From positions 62,001 to 126,000 of the forward strand of contig NZ_QJJK01000009.1 of assembly GCF_003201475.1 (NCBI RefSeq): a stretch of DNA of 64,000 nt. Reading direction: 5' to 3'. Below the pieces are notes generated by a model, which was given only the letters and a program-made list of their open reading frames with translations, was not told where the DNA came from and made no database searches. The position numbers were made by a program, and so were the translations under genes. Every line of letters begins with the position of its first letter. Position 1 is the stretch's first letter. Shown here piece by piece: positions 8,414-17,754 of the stretch. The stretch is from Chelatococcus asaccharovorans. Its GTDB lineage: Bacteria; Pseudomonadota; Alphaproteobacteria; Rhizobiales; Beijerinckiaceae.

Positions 8414-10035
8414 GCGCGGCGACCGATGCCGATCGCCGGCGCGGCTGGTGCCCAGGCGCCTTGCGCCCGATGGCGACCGGCGACGGGCTCATCGTGCGGC
8501 TGCGCCTCACCGCTGGTTTTCTGCCGGTGGGAACCGCGCGGCTGATCGCCGATCTCGCCGCGCGCCACGGCAACGGGCTGATCGACCTGAGCAGCCGCGC
8601 CAATCTGCAATTGCGCGGCGTGACGGAGACAAGCCTTGATCCCCTGCTGGACGAACTGGCGCAAGCCGGCCTCCTCGACGAGAGCCCGGCGCATGAGGCC
8701 GCGCGCAACGTGCTGGCGAGCCCGCTGTCGGATTGCGATCCAACAGCTTTATGTGATGCGCGCTCGGCGGCACGGGCGCTGGAAGCGGCACTGATGGGGC
8801 AGGGGGAGGGGGTTTCCGATCCCAGGCGGGGTTTACCCCCACCCCTTACCCCTCCCCGCAAGGGGGAGGGGCGCGGCGCCGGCGAGATTTCAAGTCCGCC
8901 CTTTGTGCGGCTGGAAGCGGAGCCGAAGCCAACGGTCAATGAGCCGAGGCCGACTGCTGTTGAATATTCGCGACATCAACCGCTCCCCTCCCCCTTGCGG
9001 GGAGGGGTGAGGGGTGGGGGACCGCTGCCGCTGCCGGCCAAGTTCTCCTGGATCGTCGATGACGGCGGCGCGCTGGCGCTGGATCAGATTGCCGCCGACG
9101 TGCGCTTTCGCGCTTTCATCCACGATGGCGAAACACTATGGGCGATCGGTCTCGATGCGCGGGAGGGGATCGACTGGGTCGGTGCGTGTCCCCTGGTGGA
9201 CATGCCGGATGTGGCCCGCCTGATCGGCTGCGCCTTTGTCGAAGCAATGGCGCGGGACCCCGGCCTGCGCCGTATGCGCCAGTGCGATGCGGCGGCGCGG
9301 CAGGCCCTTCTAGGCGGGCTGAAACTTGAACCATTACGGGGTTTTCTCCCTCACCCCGACCCTCTCCCCACCGGGGAGAGGGTCGGGGTGAGGGGGCCTG
9401 CGACCGTCGGTATTCACCCCATGGCACAGGACCGGGCCGTGCTGACGCTGGCCCTGCCGTTTGGGCGCATGGCCGCGCGGCAGCTCGCCCTGATCGCCGA
9501 CATGGCCGAGGGGGACAACAGCGGCGCGTTGCGGCTCGGGCCGTGGCGGCAGATCCATTGGCCGGGGATCGCGGCGGAGCGGGCGGCCGCGCTGATGGGC
9601 AGGGCAGCGGCCGCCGGTTTCATCACGGATGCCGGGGATGCGCGGCTTGCCATCATCGCCTGTCCGGGCGCGCCGGCCTGCGCCAGCGGGGAGATGCCGG
9701 CGCAGGCGGATGCGGCGCGCATCGCCGCGGCGGCGCCGGGTCTCGCCGGGGCCGGCTTCGGCCTCCATGTCTCCGGCTGCGTCAAGGGCTGCGCGGCGCA
9801 GGCGACGGCGGGGCGCCATCCACCGGGCCTGACGCTCGTCGGCGCGGGGGGGCGTTACGAAGTGATGCGTGGCGGCGTAACCCATGCTAGGCCCATCGTC
9901 GCGCTCGGCGCGGCCGAGGCGGCGGAGGGACTGGCGCGCCTCGCCGCCCATTGCCGGGCGCAGGGCGGCGCGGCTGCGCTGGCGGCGCTGGGCGACAGGG
10001 AATTGGCAGGAATGTTCGTGGCGTCTGATGGCTGA
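8410..10035 (+). CDS. cobG: CobG, precorrin-3B synthase, with two in-frame repeat insertions
   Basis: A 541-residue nitrite/sulfite-reductase-like protein; typical CobG proteins are roughly 450. The 4Fe-4S ligands are seen as C418/C424 (CPGAPAC) and C457/C461 (CVKGC). It uses oxygen to convert precorrin-3A to precorrin-3B, marking the aerobic pathway. Two stretches are not CobG: residues about 130-204 (PRKGEG... to ...GGVRGGG) and about 313-329 ([15 protein letters not shown]), both translated palindromic repeats that account for the extra length. The ATG at 8410 overlaps the cobN stop (ATGA). Confidence 0.94.
   Translation: MSAATDADRRRGWCPGALRPMATGDGLIVRLRLTAGFLPVGTARLIADLAARHGNGLIDLSSRANLQLRGVTETSLDPLLDELAQAGLLDESPAHEAARNVLASPLSDCDPTALCDARSAARALEAALMGQGEGVSDPRRGLPPPLTPPRKGEGRGAGEISSPPFVRLEAEPKPTVNEPRPTAVEYSRHQPLPSPLRGGVRGGGPLPLPAKFSWIVDDGGALALDQIAADVRFRAFIHDGETLWAIGLDAREGIDWVGACPLVDMPDVARLIGCAFVEAMARDPGLRRMRQCDAAARQALLGGLKLEPLRGFLPHPDPLPTGERVGVRGPATVGIHPMAQDRAVLTLALPFGRMAARQLALIADMAEGDNSGALRLGPWRQIHWPGIAAERAAALMGRAAAAGFITDAGDARLAIIACPGAPACASGEMPAQADAARIAAAAPGLAGAGFGLHVSGCVKGCAAQATAGRHPPGLTLVGAGGRYEVMRGGVTHARPIVALGAAEAAEGLARLAAHCRAQGGAAALAALGDRELAGMFVASDG
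8797..9021 (+). repeat. Inverted pair of GC-rich palindromic repeats inside cobG
   Basis: Two near-identical copies of a unit of about 36 bases centred on CCCTCCCCGCAAGGGGGAGG lie in opposite orientation at about 8839-8874 and 8980-9019, around a spacer of about 105 bases. The whole block is read in frame within cobG and adds about 75 residues. Confidence 0.8.
9348..9394 (+). repeat. Perfect 47-base palindrome inside cobG
   Basis: Two perfect 22-base arms (9348-9369 and 9373-9394) around a 3-base loop ACC. It encodes residues about 313-329 of CobG and reads [14 protein letters not shown], the same peptide type as the repeat in uvrC. Confidence 0.9.
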
Positions 10036-10672
10036 CATACAGGGTTCCAATCGCGACTACATTCGCGACGGTGACGAGATCTACCGGCGGTCCTTCGCCA
10101 TCATCCGGTCCGAGGCGCGGCTTGCGCGCTTCACGCCGGTCGAGGAGCGCGTGGCCGTGCGCATCATCCACGCCTCGGGCATGGTCGAGGTGGCCGACGA
10201 CATCGCCATGACCCCGGATTTCGCCGAGACCGCGCGGGCAGCGCTGCGGGCCGGCGCGCCCATCCTCTGCGATTCCAAGATGGTCGCGAACGGCATCACG
10301 CGCGCACGCCTGCCGGCCGATAATGCGGTGATCTGCACGCTCGACGATCCCTCCGTGCCGGATCTCGCCCGCCGCATCGGCAATACCCGCAGCGCCGCTG
10401 CGCTGGACCTGTGGCGCGCGCATCTCGCTGGCGCCGTCGCCGTCTTCGGCAATGCGCCGACGGCGCTGTTCCGCCTGCTCGAGATGCTGGATGCCGGCGC
10501 GCCTCGGCCGGCCGCCGTCATCGGCCTGCCGGTCGGCTTCGTCGGCGCGGCTGAATCGAAGGAAGCGCTCATCGCCGATGGCCGGGTGCCGGCACTCGTC
10601 GTGAAGGGGCGCAAGGGCGGCAGTGCCATGGCGGCGGCGGCCGTCAATGCGCTCGCGAGGGACGCCGAGTGA
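10028..10672 (+). CDS. cobH: CobH, precorrin-8X methylmutase
   Basis: A 214-residue cytosolic enzyme that moves the C11 methyl group to C12, turning precorrin-8X into hydrogenobyrinate. Family landmarks are RIIHASGM (the His used in the 1,5-shift), DSKMVANGI, and [16 protein letters not shown] near the end. The ATG at 10028 lies 8 bases inside the cobG end, and the stop overlaps the GTG of cobI. Length matches the family. Confidence 0.95.
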   Translation: MADIQGSNRDYIRDGDEIYRRSFAIIRSEARLARFTPVEERVAVRIIHASGMVEVADDIAMTPDFAETARAALRAGAPILCDSKMVANGITRARLPADNAVICTLDDPSVPDLARRIGNTRSAAALDLWRAHLAGAVAVFGNAPTALFRLLEMLDAGAPRPAAVIGLPVGFVGAAESKEALIADGRVPALVVKGRKGGSAMAAAAVNALARDAE

Positions 10673-11412
10673 GCTTGCCCCCCATCAGATCCGGCACGCT
10701 CTATGGCGTCGGCCTCGGCCCCGGCGAGCCCGATTACATGACGCTGAGGGCGGCCCGCGTGATCGCAGACGCGGACATCATCGCCTTCTTCGCCAAGCGC
10801 GGGAGGCCCGGCCATGCGCGCACCATCGCCGCGGAGCTGATCGGGGCGGGGCGGCGCGAGATGCCGCTGATCTACCCGATGACCACGGAAATGCCGGCGG
10901 ATTCCGACGCATACCGGACAAGCCTCGCGGCTTTCTATGAGGAGAGCGTGGCGACGCTGGTTGCCGAGCTCTGCCGTGGTGCGAGCGTCGCCGTGCTCTG
11001 CGAGGGCGACCCGTTCTTCTATGGCTCCTTCATGCATCTGTGGCGGCGGCTCTACGGCCGCTGGCCCGTGGAGGTGGTGCCGGGGGTCTCCGGCATGTCC
11101 GGCGGCTGGACGCGCGCGGCCGCGCCCATCACCTGGGGCGACGACATCCTGACGGTGCTGCCGGCGACCTTGCCGGAGGAGGCGCTGGCGACACGTCTTG
11201 CCGCGACGGACGCGGCGGTCATCATGAAGCTCGGGCGGCATCTGCCGAAGGTGCGGCGGGCCCTGGAGACCGCCGGCATCGCCGACCGCGCCATCTATGT
11301 CGAGCGCGCCACCATGGCCGACGAGCGCATCATGCCGCTCACGGCGCTCGCCGGCGACGATGCACCCTATTTCGCCATGGTGATCGTGCCGGGCGAGGGC
11401 AGGCGGCCATGA
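10669..11412 (+). CDS. cobI: CobI, precorrin-2 C20-methyltransferase
   Basis: A 247-residue SAM-dependent tetrapyrrole methylase. It opens with [18 protein letters not shown], the N-terminal glycine-rich SAM/substrate strand, and has [11 protein letters not shown] in the middle, the second SAM loop typical of the C20 enzyme. The GTG start overlaps the cobH stop (GTGA) and the stop overlaps the cobJ start (ATGA), indicating translational coupling. Confidence 0.95.
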   Translation: MSLPPIRSGTLYGVGLGPGEPDYMTLRAARVIADADIIAFFAKRGRPGHARTIAAELIGAGRREMPLIYPMTTEMPADSDAYRTSLAAFYEESVATLVAELCRGASVAVLCEGDPFFYGSFMHLWRRLYGRWPVEVVPGVSGMSGGWTRAAAPITWGDDILTVLPATLPEEALATRLAATDAAVIMKLGRHLPKVRRALETAGIADRAIYVERATMADERIMPLTALAGDDAPYFAMVIVPGEGRRP

Positions 11413-12203
11413 GTGAGGCCATGACCGGAGATATGATCGCGGAGAATGCCGGCTGGCTCGTGGTGGTGGGGCTCGGCCCCGGACCTGATCGCTGGATCAC
11501 GCCGGCCGTGTCTGCCGTGATCGAGGCCGCGACCGATATCATCGGCTATGGCCCCTACACGGCGCGGCTGCCGGTTCAGCCGGGCCGCACCGTCCACGCC
11601 AGCGACAACCGCGTCGAGATCGAACGCGCGCGGCACGCCCTGGAGCTCGCCGGCGCAGGCCGTCGCGTCGCGGTGGTGTCGGGTGGTGATCCCGGTGTCT
11701 TCGCCATGGCGGCGGCGGTTTTCGAGGCGATCGAGCACGGGCCGGCCGCATGGCGCGCACTCGATATCCGCGTCGAGCCGGGCGTGACGGCCATGCTGGC
11801 GGCGGCGGCCCGGGTCGGCGCGCCGCTCGGGCACGATTTCGCGGCGATCTCGCTGTCCGACAACCTGAAGCCCTGGGACATCATCCTCAAGCGCCTCAGG
11901 CTCGCGGCGGAGGCGGATCTCGTCATCGCGCTCTACAATCCCGTCTCCCGCGCGCGGCCCGACAAGCTGCGCGAAGCCTTTGCCGTCCTTGGCGCCATCC
12001 GCGCGGGGGATACGCCGGTTATCATGGCCCGCGCCGTGGGGCGCCCGGACGAGCGCATCGCACTGACGACGCTTGGCGAGGCTGCCGAGGTCGAGGCCGA
12101 TATGGCGACCGTCGTCATCATCGGCTCGTCGGAGACCCGTCTCATTGCGCGCGAGGGCGTGCCCTTCGTCTATACGCCGCGCAGCTACGGAGCCGGACGG
12201 TGA
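11409..12203 (+). CDS. cobJ: CobJ, precorrin-3B C17-methyltransferase
   Basis: A 264-residue tetrapyrrole methylase that methylates C17 and drives ring contraction of precorrin-3B to precorrin-4. Motifs: VVVGLGPGPDRWITPA near residue 20, VVSGGDPGVFAMA, and the C17-enzyme hallmark LSDNLKPWDIILKRL followed by LYNPVSRARPDKL. The ATG at 11409 overlaps the cobI stop. Its 3' end overlaps the end of cobK on the other strand by 19 bases. Confidence 0.95.
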   Translation: MSEAMTGDMIAENAGWLVVVGLGPGPDRWITPAVSAVIEAATDIIGYGPYTARLPVQPGRTVHASDNRVEIERARHALELAGAGRRVAVVSGGDPGVFAMAAAVFEAIEHGPAAWRALDIRVEPGVTAMLAAAARVGAPLGHDFAAISLSDNLKPWDIILKRLRLAAEADLVIALYNPVSRARPDKLREAFAVLGAIRAGDTPVIMARAVGRPDERIALTTLGEAAEVEADMATVVIIGSSETRLIAREGVPFVYTPRSYGAGR

Positions 12204-12934
12204 GACGCGGCCCAGGCCAATGCCTCTTCCGGCTCATCGACTGTCGGGACGTCGGGCTTGGCCGGCCGCGCCACCATCACGACCGGCAGACCGAGATGGC
12301 GTGCGGCGACGAGCTTGGCGGCGGTCGCCGCGCCGCCGGCATTCTTGGTGACGAGCACGTCGATGGCATGGGCGCGCATCAGCGCTTCCTCATCCGCCAG
12401 GGCGAACGGGCCGCGCGCCGCGATGAAGCTTGCCTGGGGGGCGGTGAAGCCGTCCGGCGCGTCGATGCTGCGGACGACATAATGGTGCTGTGGGGCGGCA
12501 TTGAAGGCGGCGAGCTCCTGCCGCCCGATGGTGAGGAAGACGCGTCGCGGCGCAGGTCCGAGCGCGGCCGCGGCCGCCGCCATGGCGGGCACCACCTGCC
12601 AGCGGTCGCCGGGTTCGGGGCTCCACGCCGGGCGGGTGAGCCGGGCAAGCGGGATGCCCTGCCTCGCGCAGGCTTGCGCCGCATGGGCCGAGATCCGCGC
12701 GGCGAAGGGATGCGTGGCGTCGATGACGGCATCGATCCGCGCCGCCTCGAGATAACGCACCAGCCCGTCCACGCCGCCGAAGCCGCCCACACGGAGCGGG
12801 ATCGGCGCCGGCGCCGGCTCCCGCGTCCGGCCGGCGAGCGACAGCACCGGGGCGATATCCGGCCTGCCGGCGACCAGCGCCGCGAGGCGGCTCGCCTCGG
12901 TCGTTCCGCCGAGGATCAGAATGTTGAGCGCCAC
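12185..12934 (-). CDS. cobK: CobK, precorrin-6A reductase
   Basis: A 249-residue NADPH-dependent reductase of the CobK/CbiJ family, reducing the macrocycle of precorrin-6A to precorrin-6B. It begins MALNILILGGTTEASRLA, the nucleotide-binding strand, and contains DATHPFAARIS and the late VTKNAGGAATAAKLVAA segment. The GTG at 12934 puts the start at the conserved strand; an ATG at 12970 would add 12 poorly conserved residues and reach the cobL start. The gene is the only one in the cob block on this strand, convergent with cobJ and divergent from cobL. Confidence 0.93.
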   Translation of the reverse strand: MALNILILGGTTEASRLAALVAGRPDIAPVLSLAGRTREPAPAPIPLRVGGFGGVDGLVRYLEAARIDAVIDATHPFAARISAHAAQACARQGIPLARLTRPAWSPEPGDRWQVVPAMAAAAAALGPAPRRVFLTIGRQELAAFNAAPQHHYVVRSIDAPDGFTAPQASFIAARGPFALADEEALMRAHAIDVLVTKNAGGAATAAKLVAARHLGLPVVMVARPAKPDVPTVDEPEEALAWAASHRPAP

Positions 12935-12968
12935 CGCGGGGCGCGGCGTGATGGAGGAGCTTGAGGCC

Positions 12969-14237
12969 ATGTCGGCTCGCGATATCCTGTCTCCGCCCCC
13001 CGTGTCGAGCCTGTCCTCGACTGCGCCCTGGCTCGCCATCGTCGGCATCGGCGAAGATGGCCTCGACGGCCTCAATGCCGCCGCCCGCCGTTTCGTTGAG
13101 GGCGCGGACCTCGTGGTTGGCGGGCAACGTCATCTCGCGCTCGCCGCGCCGCTCGTCAAGGGCGAAACGCTCGCCTGGCCGAGCCCGATCCATGAGGCGT
13201 TTCCCGCGATCCTGGCCCGGCGCGGCACGCCGGTCTGCGTGCTCGCGAGCGGCGATCCCTTCTGCTACGGCATCGGCAGCCTGCTCGCCCAGCAGGTGCC
13301 GGCGGCGGAGCTTCAGGTGATGGCGCAGCCGTCGGCCTTCAGCCTCGCGGCCGCACGCCTCGGCTGGGCCTTGCAGGACGTCGCCACCATCAGCCTGCAT
13401 GGGCGTCCGTTGGCGCGCGTCAGGCTGCTGCTGCAACCGGGCGCCCGCATCCTGGCGCTGGCCTGGGACGGCACCACGCCGGCAAAGCTCGCCGCGCTCC
13501 TGCGGGAGGGCGGGTTCGGTGCCTCGCGGATCACCACGCTCGAATGCCTGGGCGGTCCGCGGGAGCGTATACGCGCGACCACGGCTGCGGATTTCGACGG
13601 CGGTAATTGTGATCCGCTGGTCACCATCGCGCTGGAGGTCGTGGCGGGCCGTGAGGCGCGCGTCATTCCGCTCGCGCCGGGGCTGGACGACGGATTCTTC
13701 GCCCATGACGGGCAGATCACCAAACGCGAAATCCGGGCGTTGGCGCTGAGCGCGCTGGCGCCGCGCCAGGGGGAGCTTCTCTGGGATGTCGGCGCGGGGT
13801 CGGGCTCCGTCGGCATCGAGTGGATGCTGCGCCATCCCTCGCTCAAGGCCATCGCCATCGAGGCGAAGGAGGAGCGCGCCGCGCGTATCCGCGCCAATGC
13901 CGAGGCTCTCGGGGTGCCGGATCTCGCCGTGGTGCGGGGTGAGGCGCCGGCGGCACTTGCCGGGCTGACGCCGCCGTCCGCCATCTTCATCGGCGGCGGC
14001 GCGAGCCGCCCCGGGGTGATCGAGGCCTGCTGGCAGGCCTTGCCCGAAGGAGGCCGCCTCGTCGTCCACGCGGTGACGCTGGAAACCGAGACGCTTCTCA
14101 CGGGCGCTCAGGCGCGCTATGGCGGTGACCTGCTGCGCTGCGCGCTTGAGCGCGCCGAGCCGATCGGCCGGTTTCGCGGCTGGAGGGCGGCAATGCCGGT
14201 AATGCAGTGGCGGGTCGAGAAACGGTGCATATCGTGA
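12969..14237 (+). CDS. cobL: CobL, precorrin-6Y C5,15-methyltransferase (decarboxylating)
   Basis: A 422-residue fusion. The N-terminal half (about 18-215) is a CbiE-type tetrapyrrole methylase starting WLAIVGIGEDGLDGL; the C-terminal half (about 240-415) is a CbiT-type Rossmann methylase with SAM motif GAGSGSVGIEW near residue 275. It methylates C5 and C15 and removes the C12 acetate carboxyl. The ATG at 12969 is preceded by GGAGGAG about ten bases upstream. Its stop overlaps a GTG of cobE (GTGA). Confidence 0.95.
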   Translation: MSARDILSPPPVSSLSSTAPWLAIVGIGEDGLDGLNAAARRFVEGADLVVGGQRHLALAAPLVKGETLAWPSPIHEAFPAILARRGTPVCVLASGDPFCYGIGSLLAQQVPAAELQVMAQPSAFSLAAARLGWALQDVATISLHGRPLARVRLLLQPGARILALAWDGTTPAKLAALLREGGFGASRITTLECLGGPRERIRATTAADFDGGNCDPLVTIALEVVAGREARVIPLAPGLDDGFFAHDGQITKREIRALALSALAPRQGELLWDVGAGSGSVGIEWMLRHPSLKAIAIEAKEERAARIRANAEALGVPDLAVVRGEAPAALAGLTPPSAIFIGGGASRPGVIEACWQALPEGGRLVVHAVTLETETLLTGAQARYGGDLLRCALERAEPIGRFRGWRAAMPVMQWRVEKRCIS

Positions 14238-14620
14238 GAAATGTGATTGCCGGTTTCGGCTTCCGGCAGCGTGCGACCCTCGACGATTTCGGTGCCGCGC
14301 TCGACGCTGCGCTGGCCGATGCGGGCGTTGCGGCCGAGGATCTTGCCGAAATCGCCGTTGCCCGTGCCAAGCGCAGCGCCATCGTCGAGGCTTTCGCGCT
14401 GCGGCGGGGCCTTACGCTGGTCGTCCTCTCGGAAATGGATCTGCACGCCGCGAGCGACCGATGCCTCTCCCTGTCGACGCGGGCGATGGGCGCCCTCGGC
14501 GTGCCGAGCGTCGCAGAGGCGGCGGCGCTCGCCGCCGCGGGTGAGGGCGCGCGGCTGATCCGGCCGCGCATCAAGACCGCCACCGTCACCTGCGCCCTGG
14601 CACGCCGCGTACAACCATAA
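14234..14620 (+). CDS. cobE: CobE/CbiG C-terminal-like protein
   Basis: A 128-residue protein similar to the C-terminal domain of CbiG and to CobE of the aerobic pathway. Seen are the opening [12 protein letters not shown], an internal [23 protein letters not shown] stretch, and the end [15 protein letters not shown], all family landmarks. The role is poorly defined; it is thought to assist a corrin methylation step. The GTG at 14234 overlaps the cobL stop as in other junctions here; GTGs at 14225 and 14207 are alternatives. cobM starts 10 bases downstream. Confidence 0.88.
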   Translation: MRNVIAGFGFRQRATLDDFGAALDAALADAGVAAEDLAEIAVARAKRSAIVEAFALRRGLTLVVLSEMDLHAASDRCLSLSTRAMGALGVPSVAEAAALAAAGEGARLIRPRIKTATVTCALARRVQP

Positions 14621-14630
14621 GGATCAGGCC

Positions 14631-15392
14631 GTGACCGTCCATTTCATCGGCGCCGGACCCGGCGCGCCTGATCTCATCACGGTGCGCGGCCGTGATCTCG
14701 TGGCGCAGAGCCGGGTCTGCCTTTACGCCGGCTCGCTCGTCCCGCGCGAGGTGCTGACCTGGTGCCCGCCCGGCGCGCGCATCATCGATACGGCGCCCCT
14801 GTCGCTCGACCAGATCATCGCGACGATTGCGGATGCGCATGCGGCGGGAGAGGACATCGCCCGTCTGCATTCTGGCGATCTCTCCATCTGGAGCGCCATG
14901 GGCGAGCAGCTGCGGCGCCTCCGCGCGCTCGCTATTCCCTATACGATCACGCCCGGCGTGCCGGCCTTCGCCGCCGCCGCGGCGGCGCTCGGACAGGAGC
15001 TGACGCTGCCGGGCGTCGCGCAGTCCGTGGTGCTGACCCGGACCTCCGGGCGCGCGACTGCCATGCCGGAGAGGGAGACGCTCGCCGCCTTCGCCGCGAC
15101 GGGCGCGACGCTCGCCATCCATCTCTCGATCCATGTGCTCGACACGGTCGTGGCCGAGCTCACGCCCCACTACGGGGAGGATTGCCCCGTCGCCGTCGTG
15201 GCGCGGGCAAGCTGGCCCGAGGAGCGCATCCTGCGCGGCACCTTGGGCACGATCACCGGCCTCCTCGCCGCTGATCCGGTCGAGCGGACGGCGACGATCT
15301 TCGTCGGACCCGTCCTCGGCGCGGAGGATTTCCGCGAAAGCGCGCTCTATGGCGAGCACTATGTCAGGCGCTTTCGCGGTGCGGGGACGTGA
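14631..15392 (+). CDS. cobM: CobM, precorrin-4 C11-methyltransferase
   Basis: A 253-residue tetrapyrrole methylase starting [18 protein letters not shown], with [24 protein letters not shown] and [15 protein letters not shown] in the order of C11 methylases. It converts precorrin-4 to precorrin-5. GTG start, preceded by AAGGATCAG. The next enzyme of the aerobic route, CobF, is not found nearby. Confidence 0.95.
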   Translation: MTVHFIGAGPGAPDLITVRGRDLVAQSRVCLYAGSLVPREVLTWCPPGARIIDTAPLSLDQIIATIADAHAAGEDIARLHSGDLSIWSAMGEQLRRLRALAIPYTITPGVPAFAAAAAALGQELTLPGVAQSVVLTRTSGRATAMPERETLAAFAATGATLAIHLSIHVLDTVVAELTPHYGEDCPVAVVARASWPEERILRGTLGTITGLLAADPVERTATIFVGPVLGAEDFRESALYGEHYVRRFRGAGT

Positions 15393-15460
15393 GAGGGCAT
15401 AACGCCGTGTCATCGAGGCGCCACGTGCCGCCGGGAAAGAGACAAGAGAGCCGACGCGTT

Positions 15461-15487
15461 GATCCCTCCCCTTGAAGGGGAGGGATC
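15461..15487. repeat. Short palindrome between cobM and cobA
   Basis: A perfect 12-base stem (GATCCCTCCCCT and complement) with a 3-base loop, in a gap of 196 bases. The same unit with the shared lead-in GCGTTGATCCC recurs at 58038-58063, and its arms bound the 138-base repeat inside cobN. No U-tract follows, so it is a repeat rather than a clear terminator. Confidence 0.8.
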
Positions 15488-15588
15488 GGCCCGTCGCGAC
15501 CGCGTTGACAGCAAGCCGGTTCCGTGTCGCGCCGAAAGCCAAGCTCGCCCCTCGTGCGCAGCCTTACGATTCGGTCTATAGCAGCGCA

Positions 15589-16410
15589 ATGATACGTCCC
15601 TCGACCGATCCAGCCTCCCTGCCAATCTCCCTGCAAGCGCTGACGCCCGCTTTCGCGGTGGGCGAGGTGTGGCTCGTGGGCGCGGGGCCCGGCGATCCGG
15701 GATTGCTGACGCTGCATGCGGTCAACGCCTTGGCGCAGGCGGATGCCATCGTCTATGACGCGCTCGTCGATCCGCGCGTGCTCGGCTTGGCGCGACCCGG
15801 TACCCTCCTTGAGTTCGCCGGCAAGCGTGGCGGCAAGCCCTCACCACAGCAGGCCGACATCACGCGCCGTCTCATCGCCTTGGCCCGGGAGGGCCGGCGG
15901 GTCCTCAGGCTGAAGGGCGGGGATCCCTTCGTCTTCGGGCGCGGCGGGGAGGAGGCGCTTGCGCTGGTGGAAGCAGGCATTCCTTTCCGTATCGTGCCGG
16001 GGGTGACGGCAGGGCTTGGCGGGCTCGCCAGCGCGCTCATTCCCGCGACGACCCGCGGCACCAACCAGGCCGTGGTGCTCGCCACCGGCCATGCGGCGGC
16101 GGGCTCCGAGGAGGATCTCGACTGGGCCGCACTCGCCCGCCTGCGCCAGCCGCTCGTGCTCTACATGGCGGTGGCCAACCTGCCGCGCATTGCCGACGCG
16201 CTCATGGCCGGCGGGGCCGATCCGGCAACGCCCGTCGCGATCGTCGCGTCCGCCACGCTGCCATCCGAACAGATTCTGGAAACGACGCTGGACGCTGCCG
16301 CCGAAGCCTTGGCGGCGGCCGGCATCGCGGCACCGTCGATCGTCGCCATCGGCTCCATCGTCGGCCTGCGGGCGCGGCTCAGGGGCTTGACGGAGGGCAT
16401 GACGGCGTGA
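15589..16410 (+). CDS. cobA: CobA, uroporphyrinogen-III C-methyltransferase
   Basis: A 273-residue SUMT enzyme that doubly methylates uroporphyrinogen III to precorrin-2, the entry to corrin synthesis. Motifs: VWLVGAGPGDPGLLTLHA near residue 25, YDALVDPRVL, GKRGGKPS, RLKGGDPFVFGRGGEEAL and PGVTAGLGGLASA. No siroheme-synthase domain is attached, so it is the stand-alone cobalamin-type form. The ATG at 15589 gives an N-terminal tail of about 22 residues. The stop overlaps the GTG of cobB. Confidence 0.95.
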   Translation: MIRPSTDPASLPISLQALTPAFAVGEVWLVGAGPGDPGLLTLHAVNALAQADAIVYDALVDPRVLGLARPGTLLEFAGKRGGKPSPQQADITRRLIALAREGRRVLRLKGGDPFVFGRGGEEALALVEAGIPFRIVPGVTAGLGGLASALIPATTRGTNQAVVLATGHAAAGSEEDLDWAALARLRQPLVLYMAVANLPRIADALMAGGADPATPVAIVASATLPSEQILETTLDAAAEALAAAGIAAPSIVAIGSIVGLRARLRGLTEGMTA

Positions 16411-17738
16411 CGGTACCCGCGATGCCTCCCGGCCTGCTCGTCGCCGCGCCGCGCTCCGGCGCCGGCAAGACCACGGTGACGCTTGGCCTCATGCGCGCTT
16501 TGGCGCGTCGCGGGCTCAGGGTCGCGCCGGTGAAATGCGGGCCGGACTATATCGATCCCGCCTTCCACGCGGTCGCGGCGGGTCGCGGCGGCGTCAATCT
16601 CGACAGCTGGGCGATGGGTGCCGGTCTTCTCGATGCGCTCATTGCCGGCCAGTCCGCCGATGCCGATCTGGTGCTGGGCGAAGGGCTGATGGGCCTGTTC
16701 GACGGGGTGCCCGGCGAGCCGGGGCGCACCGGATCGAGCGCCGATATCGCGGCCCTCGTGGGATGGCCCGTGCTGCTGGTGCTCGATATTTCCGGCCAGT
16801 CGCAGTCGGCCGCGGCGATGGCGCTCGGCGCGGCGCGCTATGACCCGCGCATCACGATCGGCGGGGTGATCCTCAACAAGGTCGGCAGCGAGCGCCATAG
16901 ACGGCTTGCCGCCGAGGCGATCGAGGCGGTTGGCCTCCCTGTGCTCGGCGCGCTGCCGCGCGGCGCGGTGACGCTGCCGGAACGGCATCTCGGGCTCGTG
17001 CAGGCGCGCGAGACGGCAGAGCTCGAGACGCAGCTGGAGGCGTTGGCCGATCTCGTCGAAGCGCATGTCGACATCGCGGCGGTGCAGGCCTTGGCGCGGA
17101 GCGGCCCGCGCGTCGCGGCGCCGGAAGGCCTGCGCGTCGCCGTGCCGCCGCCGGGCCAGCGTATCGCCATCGCCGACGACGCCGCTTTCTCCTTCGTCTA
17201 TCCGCATATCGCGATGGGTTGGCGCGCCGCCGGTGCGGAACTTGTGCCGTTCTCGCCCTTGGCCGACGAGGCGCCGGGCGACGACTGCGACGTCTGCTGG
17301 CTGCCCGGCGGCTATCCCGAGCTCCACGCCGGCCGGCTCGGCGCCAACGGGCATTTCCGCGCGGGCCTTGCCGCCTTCGCCGCGACCCGTCCGGTGCACG
17401 GCGAGTGCGGCGGCTATATGGTGCTGGGCGAGGCGCTGGTCGACGCGGAGGGCGTCAGCCACCCCATGGCGGGGCTGCTGCCGCTGGTGACGAGCTTCGC
17501 CAAACGCAAGCTCAATCTCGGCTATCGCATCGCCACCTTCACGGCGCCGACGCCCTTCGCGCCCGCCGGCGCGGTGGCGCGGGGCCATGAGTTCCACTAC
17601 GCCAGCATCCTGTCCCCCCCTGCGCCGGCCCCCCTGGCCGAGGTCGGGGACGCCTACGGCAACAGGCTCGCGCCGGCCGGGCACAGGGTCGGCCATGTCT
17701 CCGGCTCGTTCTTCCACATCATCGAGGTGGTGACGTGA
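16407..17738 (+). CDS. cobB: CobB, hydrogenobyrinate a,c-diamide synthase
   Basis: A 443-residue glutamine-dependent amidase. The N-terminal dethiobiotin-synthetase-like ATPase has Walker A APRSGAGKTT at about 14-23 and VKCGPDYIDPAFH. The C-terminal class I glutamine amidotransferase has its nucleophile Cys at about residue 334 in VHGECGGYMVLG and ends with GHEFHYAS. It makes the a,c-diamide that CobN then metallates. The GTG start overlaps the cobA stop; it is the last cob gene of the block. Confidence 0.95.
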   Translation: MTVPAMPPGLLVAAPRSGAGKTTVTLGLMRALARRGLRVAPVKCGPDYIDPAFHAVAAGRGGVNLDSWAMGAGLLDALIAGQSADADLVLGEGLMGLFDGVPGEPGRTGSSADIAALVGWPVLLVLDISGQSQSAAAMALGAARYDPRITIGGVILNKVGSERHRRLAAEAIEAVGLPVLGALPRGAVTLPERHLGLVQARETAELETQLEALADLVEAHVDIAAVQALARSGPRVAAPEGLRVAVPPPGQRIAIADDAAFSFVYPHIAMGWRAAGAELVPFSPLADEAPGDDCDVCWLPGGYPELHAGRLGANGHFRAGLAAFAATRPVHGECGGYMVLGEALVDAEGVSHPMAGLLPLVTSFAKRKLNLGYRIATFTAPTPFAPAGAVARGHEFHYASILSPPAPAPLAEVGDAYGNRLAPAGHRVGHVSGSFFHIIEVVT

Positions 17739-17754
17739 TCGAGGTCGTGTCCTG

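Noticed and set aside
16161-17717. 518-codon minus-strand frame across cobA and cobB
   Set aside because: Antisense frame covering two well-supported enzymes; no motif seen.
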